Origin: Shewanella sp. Choline-02u-19
GTDB lineage: Bacteria; Pseudomonadota; Gammaproteobacteria; Enterobacterales; Shewanellaceae
Direction of reading: 5' to 3'
NCBI RefSeq assembly: GCF_002836205.1
Contig: NZ_PJBE01000013.1
Coordinates: 3,286,001-3,350,000 of the forward strand
Length of the DNA stretch: 64,000 nucleotides
Each line of letters starts with the position of its first letter. Position 1 is the first letter of the stretch. Below, in pieces: positions 34,487-43,427 of this stretch. Both the position numbers and the translations under genes were made by a program. A model generated the notes under the pieces. The model did no database searches. It saw nothing but the letters and a program-made list of their open reading frames with translations, and was not told the origin of the DNA.

Positions 34487-35812
34487 ATGTCTGAAATGAC
34501 ACCGCGTGAAATTGTTCACGAACTAGATAGTCACATTATTGGTCAGCAAAAGGCCAAACGCTCAGTCGCAATCGCGCTACGTAATCGCTGGCGCCGTATG
34601 CAACTGGATGCTGACCTTCGTCAAGAGGTCACACCTAAAAACATTCTAATGATTGGCCCAACAGGTGTGGGTAAAACTGAAATTGCCCGCCGTTTAGCAC
34701 GCCTTGCAAAAGCACCGTTCATCAAAGTGGAAGCCACTAAGTTCACTGAAGTGGGTTATGTCGGTAAAGAAGTTGACCAGATTATTCGCGACCTTACCGA
34801 TTCAGCCATTAAGCTGACACGTGAAGAGCAGATGGCTAAGTGTAAATTTAGAGCCGAAGAAGCCGCTGAAGAGCGCATTCTTGATGCCCTATTGCCTAAA
34901 CCAAAAGAAGATTGGGACAGCGAAAAACCTAGCGACAATAGCACTCGCCAAGTTTTTCGTAAAAAACTACGTGAAGGCCAGTTAGACGATAAAGAGATTG
35001 AAATTGACGTCTCTGCGCCACAAGCCGGTATTGAAATCATGTCGCCTCCAGGCATGGAAGAGATGACCAACCAGCTACAAAGCATGTTCCAGAACATGGG
35101 ACCCGGTGCGAGCAAGCGCCGTAAAATGCCGATTAAAGAAGCCTATAAACTGCTTATAGAAGAGGAAGCGGCCAAACTCGTTAATCCTGATGATCTGAAA
35201 GAGCAAGCGATCGAATTGGTTGAGCAGCACGGTATCGTTTTCTTGGACGAGATTGATAAAATTTGTAAGCGCGGTGACTCTTCAGGCCCAGACGTTTCTC
35301 GTGAAGGTGTGCAGCGTGATCTGCTTCCTTTAGTTGAAGGTTGCACGGTTAATACTAAACACGGTATGGTCAAAACAGATCACATTCTGTTTATTGCATC
35401 GGGTGCATTCCAGATGTGTAAGCCGTCAGATCTGATCCCTGAGCTGCAAGGCCGCTTGCCGATTAGAGTCGAACTTGATGCGCTATCAGCAGGTGATTTT
35501 AAACGTATTTTGACTGAGCCGTTCGCATCGCTAACTGAGCAATATGTTGCCCTTATGGGGACTGAAGGCGTTAAAGTTGAGTTTACCGAATCGGGTATCG
35601 ACTCTATTGCTGAAGCCGCATGGCAAGTCAACGAGCGCACAGAAAACATTGGTGCCCGTCGTCTGCATACTGTGATGGAGCGTTTGATGGAAGAGTTATC
35701 TTACGAAGCGTCTGACAAATCAGGTTCTGTAACACTAATCGATGCCGATTATGTGAGCGCACATCTCGATAACTTGGTCCAAGATGAAGATTTGAGTCGC
35801 TTTATTCTCTAA
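34487..35812 (+). CDS. hslU: ATP-dependent protease ATPase subunit HslU
   Basis: AAA+ unfoldase that feeds substrates to HslV. The 441 residues contain the N-terminal segment MTPREIVHELDSHIIGQQKA, Walker A GPTGVGKTEIARRLA (about 57-71), the pore motif GYVGKEVD, and the I-domain (about 110-240). Walker B (VFLDEIDKI), an ENIGARRLH sensor-2 motif and a C-terminal LSRFIL tail that docks into HslV complete the protein. Confidence 0.98.
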   Translation: MSEMTPREIVHELDSHIIGQQKAKRSVAIALRNRWRRMQLDADLRQEVTPKNILMIGPTGVGKTEIARRLARLAKAPFIKVEATKFTEVGYVGKEVDQIIRDLTDSAIKLTREEQMAKCKFRAEEAAEERILDALLPKPKEDWDSEKPSDNSTRQVFRKKLREGQLDDKEIEIDVSAPQAGIEIMSPPGMEEMTNQLQSMFQNMGPGASKRRKMPIKEAYKLLIEEEAAKLVNPDDLKEQAIELVEQHGIVFLDEIDKICKRGDSSGPDVSREGVQRDLLPLVEGCTVNTKHGMVKTDHILFIASGAFQMCKPSDLIPELQGRLPIRVELDALSAGDFKRILTEPFASLTEQYVALMGTEGVKVEFTESGIDSIAEAAWQVNERTENIGARRLHTVMERLMEELSYEASDKSGSVTLIDADYVSAHLDNLVQDEDLSRFIL

Positions 35813-35844
35813 TCTTGCAGTAACCAAACGCTAATTTAGTGATG

Positions 35845-35885
35845 GCGGTTAAGGACAGTTCTGTGCTTAACCGCTATTCTGTTTT
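35845..35885 (+). terminator. Probable terminator after hslU
   Basis: GCGGTTAAG (35845-35853) pairs with CTTAACCGC (35866-35874), extended inward by ACAG/CTGT, then TATTCTGTTTT. The T-tract is interrupted, so efficiency is uncertain. Confidence 0.65.
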
Positions 35886-35917
35886 ATGAACCGAGACTTT
35901 TAATCATTGGTAGACTT

Positions 35918-36310
35918 ATGACTCAAGATAACACCCCTAATGTTGAATCCTTAAAGCTTAAGCGTAAATCTCGCCAGCTAGAGGTGCACTTTGATAATGG
36001 CGACATTCATCAGCTGAGCTGCGAAATGCTAAGGGTTTACTCTCCATCAGCAGAAGTACACGGTCATGGCAATCCAGTACTGGTTACCCACAAGAAAATG
36101 GTCAATATCTCTGCCATTGAGCCTGTCGGCAATTATGCCGTTAAAATCATCTTTGATGATGGCCACGATACAGGGCTCTTCTCATGGAAGGTGCTTTATG
36201 ACTTAGCCACTCATCAAGTCGACTTATGGGAAAAGTACTTAGCGCGATTACGAGCAGCAAAAGCCAGCCGCGAACCGCTTATCGATATGGCAGTGAAATA
36301 CCACAAGTAA
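35918..36310 (+). CDS. DUF971 (gamma-butyrobetaine hydroxylase-like N-terminal domain) protein
   Basis: Single-domain protein of 130 residues resembling the N-terminal domain of gamma-butyrobetaine hydroxylase (KLKRKSRQLEVHFDNGDIHQL; SCEMLRVYSPSAEVHGHG; NYAVKIIFDDGHDTGLFSW). Stand-alone members are linked to iron-sulfur or metal handling in some proteins, but no function is proven for this one. It follows hslU by about 105 bp, a common gammaproteobacterial order. Confidence 0.85.
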   Translation: MTQDNTPNVESLKLKRKSRQLEVHFDNGDIHQLSCEMLRVYSPSAEVHGHGNPVLVTHKKMVNISAIEPVGNYAVKIIFDDGHDTGLFSWKVLYDLATHQVDLWEKYLARLRAAKASREPLIDMAVKYHK

Positions 36311-36391
36311 CAGAGTGTTTATTCGAAATGCTCCGCCCAAAAAAGGCGATCGACGTCACACTCCAAGTTGTAGCAAAAAACACTCCATCAC

Positions 36392-36419
36392 AAAATGACG
36401 CAGATAAGCGTCATTTTTT
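36392..36419 (+). terminator. Terminator after the DUF971 gene
   Basis: AAAATGACGC (36392-36401) pairs with GCGTCATTTT (36408-36417) around a 6-nt loop, then further T residues, 80 bp after the stop codon. Confidence 0.88.
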
Positions 36420-36528
36420 GTGATCAAACAGTAGATCCTGTGTATTAATCCCCCTATGCGGACTTATGTCCTCCACGGATTATAAACAGACAATTACTAT
36501 CGAGAGTAATCAAAATAGAGGATTACTC

Positions 36529-37233
36529 ATGACTGCACATATTAATGGTAAAGCCGGTGATTTTGCCGAAACCATCATCATGCCTGGCGACCCACTTCGC
36601 GCTAAGTATATCGCTGAAAACTTTTTAGATGATGCGGTGGAAGTGACCAATATCCGCAATATGTTTGGCTATACCGGTTTTTATAAAGGCCAACGTATTT
36701 CTGTTATGGGCCATGGTATGGGTATTCCCTCTATGGTGTTATACGCCCATGAACTAGTCACTGATTTTAATGTGAAACGTATCATCCGCGTCGGTAGCCT
36801 TGGTGCAACCCAACATAACGTCAAGATCAACGACGTCATCCTAGCGCAAGCTGCAGGTACTGATTCACCCACTAATGCCAAGCGTAGTAGTGGTTATCAA
36901 ATGGCGACCTCTGCCACATTCGATCTGCTGCACAAAGCCTACACCATCGCTCAACAGAAGCAGATCAACGTTAAAGTGGGTAATGTGTTCAGTGGTGACA
37001 TGTACTACGATCCAGATGAAGATATGATCCCAGCATTAGAACGCTTTGGTGTATTAGGTGTTGATATGGAAGTCGCTGGCTTATATGGCCTAGCGCATCA
37101 CAAAGGTTTCGAATCACTCGCGATTCTTACCGTTTCAGACCATTGCTTAACGGGCGAAGAGACCAGTGCTGAGGCTCGACAATTAACCTTTAATCAGATG
37201 ATAGAGCTGGCATTAGAAACAGCCTGTCAGTAA
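36529..37233 (+). CDS. deoD: Purine-nucleoside phosphorylase DeoD-type
   Basis: Hexameric PNP that phosphorolyses purine (deoxy)nucleosides in salvage. I start at ATG 36529 (MTAHINGKAGDFAETIIMPG) because GAGG lies 7 nt before it; an ATG 63 bp upstream would add residues absent from the family. The 234 residues keep the phosphate-binding PGDPLRAKYIAE, the RVGS motif, the GVDMEVAGLYGLA segment with the ribose-binding Met-Glu, and the catalytic Asp in TVSDH. Here it is alone, not in a deoCABD operon. Confidence 0.95.
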   Translation: MTAHINGKAGDFAETIIMPGDPLRAKYIAENFLDDAVEVTNIRNMFGYTGFYKGQRISVMGHGMGIPSMVLYAHELVTDFNVKRIIRVGSLGATQHNVKINDVILAQAAGTDSPTNAKRSSGYQMATSATFDLLHKAYTIAQQKQINVKVGNVFSGDMYYDPDEDMIPALERFGVLGVDMEVAGLYGLAHHKGFESLAILTVSDHCLTGEETSAEARQLTFNQMIELALETACQ

Positions 37234-37240
37234 CGCTTTA

Positions 37241-37275
37241 TTAAGCCGCTCGAAGCATCCCTTTGCGCGGCTTAA
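37241..37275 (+). terminator. Hairpin between deoD and the transporter gene
   Basis: Perfect 9-bp stem TTAAGCCGC/GCGGCTTAA (37241-37249 and 37267-37275) with a 17-nt loop but only a weak CTTTAA tail. It could be a terminator or an RNA-stability element. Confidence 0.4.
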
Positions 37276-37308
37276 CTTTAACGCTTGATATAGTGATACT
37301 AGGAACTA

Positions 37309-38481
37309 ATGATGAAAAATAAAATATCCTTAACCTTGCTCAGCTTTTTAGCCAACTTTGTAATGGCAGGCTTTGCGACCCAGTTCGGCATGCTGATTGA
37401 ACCTATAGCTGAGAAGTTTTCAGCTAACGTCAATGAAGTCGCCTCAATATTCTCACTGCTTAATGGCGGAGCCCTCGCGGGTACTATTGCTGCTTTTTTC
37501 TTAATTGAAAAAATCGGTGTAAAACGCATGACACTTATTAGCTACGTGAGCATAGCACTCAGTGCAGCAGCATTACACTTCACCGGTTCACTCACTGTTG
37601 TGATGATCGCAATGACGATTATCGGACTTTGTGGCGGTGTTGGCCTTTGTATCGCAGGTACTATCGTAGTATCGGTATGGAAAGATAAAATCCAAAGCAC
37701 CATGCTCGTGGTACAAGATGCCACCTTTAATGTAGCGGGCGTTGTATTCCCACTCATTACCACTTATGCATTAAGCCATGCACTATCTTGGAGCTTCAGC
37801 TATTTGGCCGTGGGTATCGTTGCATTAGCGACGGCAGCCATTGCACTTGCGACCAACTTTGAACTTGTTGAAAATCAAACATCAGCAGAAAATGGTAAAG
37901 ATGAGTCTGAGTGGAACTTAGGCATCATTAGTGGCGGACTGGGTTTATTCCTTGGCATGCTAGCACTCTACACCTTCCTAACTTGGGCACCGATGTTCGT
38001 TAAAACCAAGTTCGATATTCCATTCGAGGAAGCGGGTAATATTATCACTCAGTACTGGTCTGCCGCGCTAATTGGTGCGCTAGTGTCGACGGTGATTGTA
38101 TCAAGAGTTAAGATTCAGCACTTCATTATGGGGATGATTTCACTGGCTTTTATCATCACCAGTTTGATTGTAACTACAGATAATTTAGCGTGGATTGGTT
38201 ACCTAACCTATGGCTATGGCTTTGCTTGTGCCGCGCTTTATAACGCCTTTATTGCTTACGGTGTGTCATTTGTCAAAAATGCCAGTAGCCGGAACGTCTC
38301 TTACATTTTGATTAGTGGTAGTGCGGGCGCAATGTTCAGTCCTGCAATTAGCTCACTATTTGAAAGCATTATTGGCTTACAAACCGTTATGTATGCCATA
38401 CCAGTGATCTATGGATTAATCATCGTCATGCTAGTGCTCTCTATGCGCCAAAAAATCGGCCATACTGCGCAAGTTGCATAA
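37309..38481 (+). CDS. tsgA: MFS transporter, TsgA-like
   Basis: Major facilitator of 390 residues with 12 predicted membrane segments and a charged central loop (about 190-205). The opening LTLLSFLANFVMAGFATQFG and the LNGGALAG motif resemble E. coli TsgA, whose substrate is not known. Codons 1 and 2 are both Met, so the start could be at 37312. It shares a hairpin-forming 3' region with the convergent regulator gene. Confidence 0.75.
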   Translation: MMKNKISLTLLSFLANFVMAGFATQFGMLIEPIAEKFSANVNEVASIFSLLNGGALAGTIAAFFLIEKIGVKRMTLISYVSIALSAAALHFTGSLTVVMIAMTIIGLCGGVGLCIAGTIVVSVWKDKIQSTMLVVQDATFNVAGVVFPLITTYALSHALSWSFSYLAVGIVALATAAIALATNFELVENQTSAENGKDESEWNLGIISGGLGLFLGMLALYTFLTWAPMFVKTKFDIPFEEAGNIITQYWSAALIGALVSTVIVSRVKIQHFIMGMISLAFIITSLIVTTDNLAWIGYLTYGYGFACAALYNAFIAYGVSFVKNASSRNVSYILISGSAGAMFSPAISSLFESIIGLQTVMYAIPVIYGLIIVMLVLSMRQKIGHTAQVA

Positions 38482-38502
38482 TTAACCATTAACACCTTAT
38501 CG

Positions 38503-38532
38503 GTCCCAAGCCTTAAGACTAAGGTTTGGGAC
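38503..38532. terminator. Hairpin between convergent genes
   Basis: A 13-bp stem with one G-T wobble (GTCCCAAGCCTTA 38503-38515, TAAGGTTTGGGAC 38520-38532) lies between the convergent ends of the transporter and the Crp-family gene. No long T-run follows on either side, so termination would be weak or Rho-assisted. Confidence 0.6.
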
Positions 38533-39203
38533 TATTCGATAAAGGCTTTTAGGCCGGCTAAATCACAAATTATCAGCCCCTCTTTATCTCGCTTAATCAA
38601 GGCTAAATCTTCCAACTTTTTAACTGCACGGCGATAAACTCTATCGGTTGTCGCAAAGCGTTCAGCTTCTAAATAGCACTTAGTGAAGCCCTCTACTGGC
38701 TGATCTTTTAAATACTGATGATAGAGGTCGTAAGCAATATTATAAGCGATGGGGTATAACATGCGGCGGGTGAAAATATCCACAGTATCTTGATAGTCTA
38801 TGGCGATAGCACTGGCAAAAAACAGTGCAAACTGAGGCGTTTTTAATAAAGCCTGTTGTAACTTATCGCCATTAATAATTGAGATTTCTAATGGCTCTTC
38901 GGCAATAATATCTAACTGGCACAAGTAGTGAGTAAAAAACTCCATCTCCCCAAACAGCTGAGAATCGCAAGTCATGGTTCCCAACTGAAAGCTACGGCCA
39001 TTTCGAGCGGTATAACCCATTGAGATACGGCCATGTGGCACCAGTATGAGGTCGTTAACCTTTTGGCCTTGCTCCATTAGTCGATGTTGTGCAGTCACCG
39101 TTTTCGTTTCGGTAATGCACTCACGCATAGTCTGCTCAATGGCATCATGTTCTTGATGCCATAATGAATGAAAACGCCCTTTCTCGAGTGGTTTTAGCTG
39201 CAT
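38532..39203 (-). CDS. Crp/Fnr-family transcriptional regulator
   Basis: The 223 residues have an N-terminal cyclic-nucleotide-binding-like beta-roll (about 30-125; HGRISMGYTARNGRSFQLGT; FGEMEFF) and a long dimerisation helix. A C-terminal winged-helix region (about 150-215; RFATTDRVYRRAVKKLEDLALI) follows. It lacks the Arg-Ser pair that binds cAMP in Crp and the N-terminal Cys cluster of Fnr. The ligand is therefore unknown; it resembles the YeiL-like side of the family. It is oriented away from the glycosyltransferase block upstream. Confidence 0.82.
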   Translation of the reverse strand: MQLKPLEKGRFHSLWHQEHDAIEQTMRECITETKTVTAQHRLMEQGQKVNDLILVPHGRISMGYTARNGRSFQLGTMTCDSQLFGEMEFFTHYLCQLDIIAEEPLEISIINGDKLQQALLKTPQFALFFASAIAIDYQDTVDIFTRRMLYPIAYNIAYDLYHQYLKDQPVEGFTKCYLEAERFATTDRVYRRAVKKLEDLALIKRDKEGLIICDLAGLKAFIE

Positions 39204-39355
39204 AGTATTGCCGATATGGATTTATGTTAGGCGAAAGACTTAAGCATTATACCTCTTTAAAAGTCAGTAGTAATAGCGCACGCCTAGGTATGTACAGCGG
39301 CAGCATTGTCTCTTTATATTAGTGACATACTAAATCCCAGTAGTAACCATTAGTT

Positions 39356-40411
39356 TTAAGGGCTCTTTTTTTGCCAGCTCTGAGGTAAATTGACTTGCGA
39401 CCAAAGTGACTGGCATAACTCCTCAGGCTGATTCCAATCGCCCTTAAGTAACCAGCTGACTAACTCATCTGCCACTTGAGGATAGTCTATAGATTCGGGC
39501 GTCGGTGACTTTAACCAACGCCGCAGTGCATCAGGTTCTAAACATGTTTTCATGCACTCAGCGGCCCCCAGTAGTTCAAGTGCTGCGACATTAGATAACT
39601 GTTCAAATTGGCCTAACAATGGCTTGATCAGCAGTTTTTTACCCAAGGTTAACGCTTCACTGGCAAGCTCAAAACCCGCATTGCCAATCACACCACCACA
39701 GCTTGCCATTGCCGCTTTAAAACCATCGCGGTCAAAACCATGCCATTTAATATGTGACGGCATTGACTGATGAGTTATCCCTGCGTGGTACACCAAAAAG
39801 GTGTAATCAGTAAAAGGCGCCAAGAAGTCTACAATTGCATCTGGGGACTCAAAAGGCAGATAGACTAATACTTGATGCGCTAACTCTTTCTCAACTTTAT
39901 CAACCTCGACAAAAGGTGGCAAAATGGGGAAGCCAAAGTGATGCCAATGGCAGCCTAACGCTATATCCACTGGTGCAAAGTAGTTCAACATCGTTTCGTT
40001 AAACCAACTGTCACCCACTTTAGGCACCGAGAAATTAAGCGCGGCTTGATGGCTGATACCAATGGACGGCACACCTTGATTTTTAGCTGCCCAAGCGGAT
40101 ACGGGCTCAAAATCATTAAGGACCAGATCATAGCCGCTTAAATCTAGGTTTTTGACATCTTTAACGAATCCAAACCACGCGTTCATCTTAGCGGTTTGCC
40201 CCACATTCACGCGACCATCTTTAGTCGCAAACGTCAGGCCTGATTGCACCCGATATTGCCCAAAGCACTGCATATCAAAAAATTGCTCCGAAGAGCGGCC
40301 GGAAAAGAAAAAGTCTACGTCGACTCCTTGCTTATGCATCGCTTTAGCCATCACTCTTGCCCGACTTAAATGGCCATTTCCAGTGCCTTGTACTCCATAG
40401 AGGATCTTCAA
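39356..40411 (-). CDS. MJ1255/VC2487-family glycosyltransferase-like protein
   Basis: The 351-residue protein begins MKILYGVQGTGNGHLSRARV, the signature of the MJ1255 family of GT-B-fold proteins related to MurG and UDP-sugar transferases. The C-terminal nucleotide-binding half shows GVIGNAGFELASEALTLGKK (about 238-257), equivalent to the donor-binding motif. Acceptor and product are unknown. It lies 21 bp after the PAP2 phosphatase gene on the same strand, so a joint role in lipid-linked or envelope glycan metabolism is possible. Confidence 0.83.
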   Translation of the reverse strand: MKILYGVQGTGNGHLSRARVMAKAMHKQGVDVDFFFSGRSSEQFFDMQCFGQYRVQSGLTFATKDGRVNVGQTAKMNAWFGFVKDVKNLDLSGYDLVLNDFEPVSAWAAKNQGVPSIGISHQAALNFSVPKVGDSWFNETMLNYFAPVDIALGCHWHHFGFPILPPFVEVDKVEKELAHQVLVYLPFESPDAIVDFLAPFTDYTFLVYHAGITHQSMPSHIKWHGFDRDGFKAAMASCGGVIGNAGFELASEALTLGKKLLIKPLLGQFEQLSNVAALELLGAAECMKTCLEPDALRRWLKSPTPESIDYPQVADELVSWLLKGDWNQPEELCQSLWSQVNLPQSWQKKSP

Positions 40412-40420
40412 TGCGCTCTC

Positions 40421-40933
40421 CTAAATAATTTGCTGACTAAGCACAACAGAAGCGATACCGAGTAAGGCACCGGCGATAATATCCAGCGGATAGTGAACCC
40501 CTAAAATAATGCGCGACAGACCAATGCCTATTGCCCAGCACGTGGCAATATAAAACAGTTGTGGATAGATAAAGTAGATGCTTGTAGCCATCACGAATGC
40601 AGCAGCGGTGTGACCCGAGGGCAAACTAAATTTGTCAGCGGGTTCAAAACGGGCAATGCCATCAGCAAGCGCATGGCAAGGACGTTGTCTACGGATCATA
40701 TTTTTAAGCAGAAAATAAAGCGGCAACTCAACCAAATATGAAGCTAATAGCGTATTAAGCAGTGACTCGCCATTACTATCTAGCAGTAAAAACAGCACCA
40801 CCATGTATAGGTAAACAGGTCCGTTACCTGAGGCCGAAAGTGATAAAGCCAACGGTTGTAAACCATGCTGCTGGCCTTGCTTAACCACAAATTGATAGCC
40901 ACTGCGATCTAGTCTTGATATTGAGGTGATCAT
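40421..40933 (-). CDS. PAP2-family membrane phosphatase
   Basis: I place the start at ATG 40933, where GGAG precedes by 6 nt, giving 170 residues. The three-part acid phosphatase signature is complete: KNMIRRQRP (about 90), PSGHTAAAF (about 116) and SRIILGVHYPLDII (about 150). About five membrane helices are present. Likely substrates are undecaprenyl pyrophosphate or phosphatidic/phosphatidylglycerol phosphates. It is followed closely by the MJ1255-type gene. Confidence 0.87.
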   Translation of the reverse strand: MITSISRLDRSGYQFVVKQGQQHGLQPLALSLSASGNGPVYLYMVVLFLLLDSNGESLLNTLLASYLVELPLYFLLKNMIRRQRPCHALADGIARFEPADKFSLPSGHTAAAFVMATSIYFIYPQLFYIATCWAIGIGLSRIILGVHYPLDIIAGALLGIASVVLSQQII

Positions 40934-41160
40934 TGCAAACTCCAAAATCATTATTTAATAGCAAGCTATGAAAAATCCATGACGTGAAGGTGACAGCGAC
41001 CCTAAAGTTTTATGACACTGTGTAAAAGTAGACGTTATCGTGTTGGATGATTATCGAGGAGAGATGAAAAAATAAGAGAGGAAAGAGATTTGCTAACCTA
41101 ATTATCCGTAGATAATCAGGCCAGCGTGAAATACCCAAGTCGCTTAGGTATATCTACTCA

Positions 41161-41412
41161 TTAATCAGTAGCAAGCTCAACATTATTGCGATTACGGTAA
41201 ATCTTTAGCAAGTGGTAAATATTAATACATGCAACAAAGGCATTCATACCCGCAACAGGCCATGCTTCAATTGACGCTCCATAAATAACAAACAGTGAAC
41301 AACCGGTAAAGTTCAAACATCTCAACCAGGTAATGTCTTTCATCATTAGCGAAATCGCGACCATAATTGACGCAGCATAACCGATGATTTCAATAGTATT
41401 AATAGCTTCCAT
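41161..41412 (-). CDS. Small YgjV-like membrane protein
   Basis: The 83-residue protein is nearly all membrane, with three predicted helices (5-25, 30-50, 52-72) and a basic tail. The pattern DITWLRCLNFTGCSLFVIYG followed by AWPVAGMNAFVACINIYHL resembles one half of YgjV-type inner-membrane proteins. Function is unknown. AGGTG lies 4 nt upstream of its ATG and the leader is GC-rich and can fold. Confidence 0.65.
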   Translation of the reverse strand: MEAINTIEIIGYAASIMVAISLMMKDITWLRCLNFTGCSLFVIYGASIEAWPVAGMNAFVACINIYHLLKIYRNRNNVELATD

Positions 41413-41747
41413 AAGGCACCTTTTAGGCCCTCTGCCGTCCCTAAGCTAACCGGGGGATCCGTGCCCCTAAAGCGACTCAAAAATTAAGTTAAGTTAATAT
41501 GTCTACACTTATGCTAACAAAAATACACCATCTTGGTAATAAAAAAACGTTATATAATGACCTATGTCATATTTTTGCTGAATTAGTAACCTAGATGTCG
41601 AAATATTACCACAACATAGCTGAGTGATGCGTTTATCGGCAATTGCGTGATTGATAAGACTTTTCTTTTCAACAATCCCTTATATACTGGTTAAATTACT
41701 CTTTTGCTCAAATTACTGAGCTACGCCTATCTACCAGGAGCGTTCTT
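41413..41747. promoter_or_regulatory. Divergent intergenic region with a structured leader
   Basis: This 335-bp gap separates the small membrane protein gene (minus) from rraA (plus). Its left end, read on the minus strand, contains a GGGG/CCCC hairpin (41453-41456 and 41464-41467) and a TTAGG/CCTAA hairpin (41423-41427 and 41440-41444). The loops each contain ACGG on the RNA. The rest is A/T-rich and should contain the rraA promoter; a TATACT near 41684 is the best -10 candidate. I see no gene. Confidence 0.4.
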
Positions 41748-42233
41748 ATGGAATACAACACCTCAGAACTTTGTGACACTTATATCGATGTAGTTGATGT
41801 TGTCGAACCCATGTTCAGTAATTACGGTGGTAGTAACTCTTTTGGTGGCTCGATTAGCACCATCAAATGTTTCGAAGATAATGGCCTCATCATCGATGCT
41901 CTACAGGAAGATGGTGAAGGCAAAGTATTGCTCGTTGACGGCGGTGGTTCACTGCGTCGCGCCCTACTCGACTCAACGATTGCCCAAGTGGCTGTGGACA
42001 ATAATTGGGAAGGGATCATCATCTATGGTTCAATTCGTGATGTTGATGCATTAGAAGATTTAGACATTGGCATACAAGCGTTAGCCTCTATTCCCGTTGG
42101 CGCCGATAGCCATGCCATTGGTGAGCTTGAAGTTCCAGTCAATTTTGGCGGCGTGAGCTTCTTACCCGGTGACCATGTTTATGCCGATAACACTGGCATG
42201 ATTTTATCACCTGAACCGCTCGACATTGATTAA
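41748..42233 (+). CDS. rraA: Regulator of RNase E activity A
   Basis: RraA binds the C-terminal region of RNase E and inhibits it. The 161 residues match E. coli RraA in length and motifs: MEYNTSELCDTYIDVVDVVE, VDGGGSLRRALLDSTIAQVA and YGSIRDVDALEDLDIGIQAL. It has the class II aldolase-like trimeric fold. AGGAG precedes the ATG by 7 nt. A strong terminator follows. Confidence 0.97.
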   Translation: MEYNTSELCDTYIDVVDVVEPMFSNYGGSNSFGGSISTIKCFEDNGLIIDALQEDGEGKVLLVDGGGSLRRALLDSTIAQVAVDNNWEGIIIYGSIRDVDALEDLDIGIQALASIPVGADSHAIGELEVPVNFGGVSFLPGDHVYADNTGMILSPEPLDID

Positions 42234-42278
42234 TCAAATAACACATTTAGATTAAATCTCGATTAAATCTAACCAACT

Positions 42279-42304
42279 AAGCCAGCCGAAGTGCTGGCTT
42301 TTTT
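42279..42304 (+). terminator. Terminator after rraA
   Basis: AAGCCAGC/GCTGGCTT stem (42279-42286 and 42293-42300) with a 6-nt loop and a T-run, 46 bp after the stop codon. Just before it, GATTAAATCT occurs twice in tandem. Confidence 0.92.
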
Positions 42305-42389
42305 GTGGCTGATTGTTCAGCAAGGCTTGCGGTGTTAACCCAAGGGCTTACACTGTCGGTAATGAGCACTAAAATATAAGAATAACTCA

Positions 42390-43424
42390 ATGCAGTATCT
42401 CAGCCCTTTCACCACCATTAAGCTTGAGAGCTTACTCACGCCGAGAGCTGGCGAAACCAAACTCGGACAACGAGTACACATTCCTACAGCGACAAATAGC
42501 CTCTCGGCAATACTAGCACAGGCCAAGGCAGCAGATGTCCGCTTTGCGATTATTGGCATTGGCGAAGATATTGGCCCCCGTGCAAACCTGGGCAGAGGTG
42601 GCTCTACAGACGCTTTTGACAGCGCTATGAAACAGTTTCTCAATTTTCAATCCAACCGCTTTTTAAGCGGTAACCAATGTTTAGTCTTAGGCCAAATAGA
42701 AACCACTGACTTACAATTGCCAGACAACAGTACCGCAGAGCAACTACGCCACAATGTAGAGCAGTTAGATTTAAGAGTGATCGAGGTATTATCTCGCGTA
42801 ATGCAAGCAGGGTTAGAACCCATTGTGATTGGCGGTGGGCACAACAATGCCTACGGTTTACTGATGGCCGCTAAAGCCAGCCATAAGCGCCCAATTGCCG
42901 CCGTGAATCTAGACCCTCATTCAGATTTCAGGCCAAAAGAAGGTCGCCACAGTGGTAACGGATTTAGTTACGCTGCCGCTTCTGGTGCACTGGGTATTTA
43001 TCATGTACTTGGACTGCATGAGCTAAAAAACAGCGAAGCAACATTAGAACAACTCAAAGCATTTGGTGGCCACTGGCATACTTTTCAGCAAATTTGGGTG
43101 CGTCGAGAACTAAGCTTAGAAACCGCGTTGAAATCCATTACCAAAGAGCTCAATAACAGCTCGCTACCGGTGGCGGTTGAGCTCGATTTAGATGCCATAA
43201 CGAACATGCCGAGCAGCGCTTCAACCGCAGCAGGAGTGCCTTTGCTCGATGCATTACACTACGTCAGCTATGTTGCTAAGCATTGCCCTTGTGCCTATTT
43301 ACATTTAGCCGAAGCGGCTCCAAGTTGCCATGTTGCAGGCGTCGATGCCGGCTACCGTGAAACAGGACAAAGTATTGGCGAGTTGATCTATAGCTATATC
43401 AACGGACGTATTAATGCATTGTAG
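42390..43424 (+). CDS. Arginase/agmatinase/formimidoylglutamase family hydrolase
   Basis: Binuclear manganese hydrolase of the ureohydrolase superfamily, 344 residues. The metal-ligand motifs are present: GGGHNNAYG (about 149-157, His ligand; Asn replaces the usual following Asp), NLDPHSDFRP (about 173-182, Asp-His-Asp) and VELDLDAI (about 265-272, two Asp). No arginine- or histidine-catabolism genes are adjacent, so the substrate (formimidoylglutamate, arginine, agmatine or another guanidino compound) cannot be decided. Confidence 0.82.
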   Translation: MQYLSPFTTIKLESLLTPRAGETKLGQRVHIPTATNSLSAILAQAKAADVRFAIIGIGEDIGPRANLGRGGSTDAFDSAMKQFLNFQSNRFLSGNQCLVLGQIETTDLQLPDNSTAEQLRHNVEQLDLRVIEVLSRVMQAGLEPIVIGGGHNNAYGLLMAAKASHKRPIAAVNLDPHSDFRPKEGRHSGNGFSYAAASGALGIYHVLGLHELKNSEATLEQLKAFGGHWHTFQQIWVRRELSLETALKSITKELNNSSLPVAVELDLDAITNMPSSASTAAGVPLLDALHYVSYVAKHCPCAYLHLAEAAPSCHVAGVDAGYRETGQSIGELIYSYINGRINAL

Positions 43425-43427
43425 TAA

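Noticed and set aside
36361..36423. Coding sequence continuing past the DUF971 gene
   Set aside because: The frame here only covers the terminator hairpin and has no start signal.
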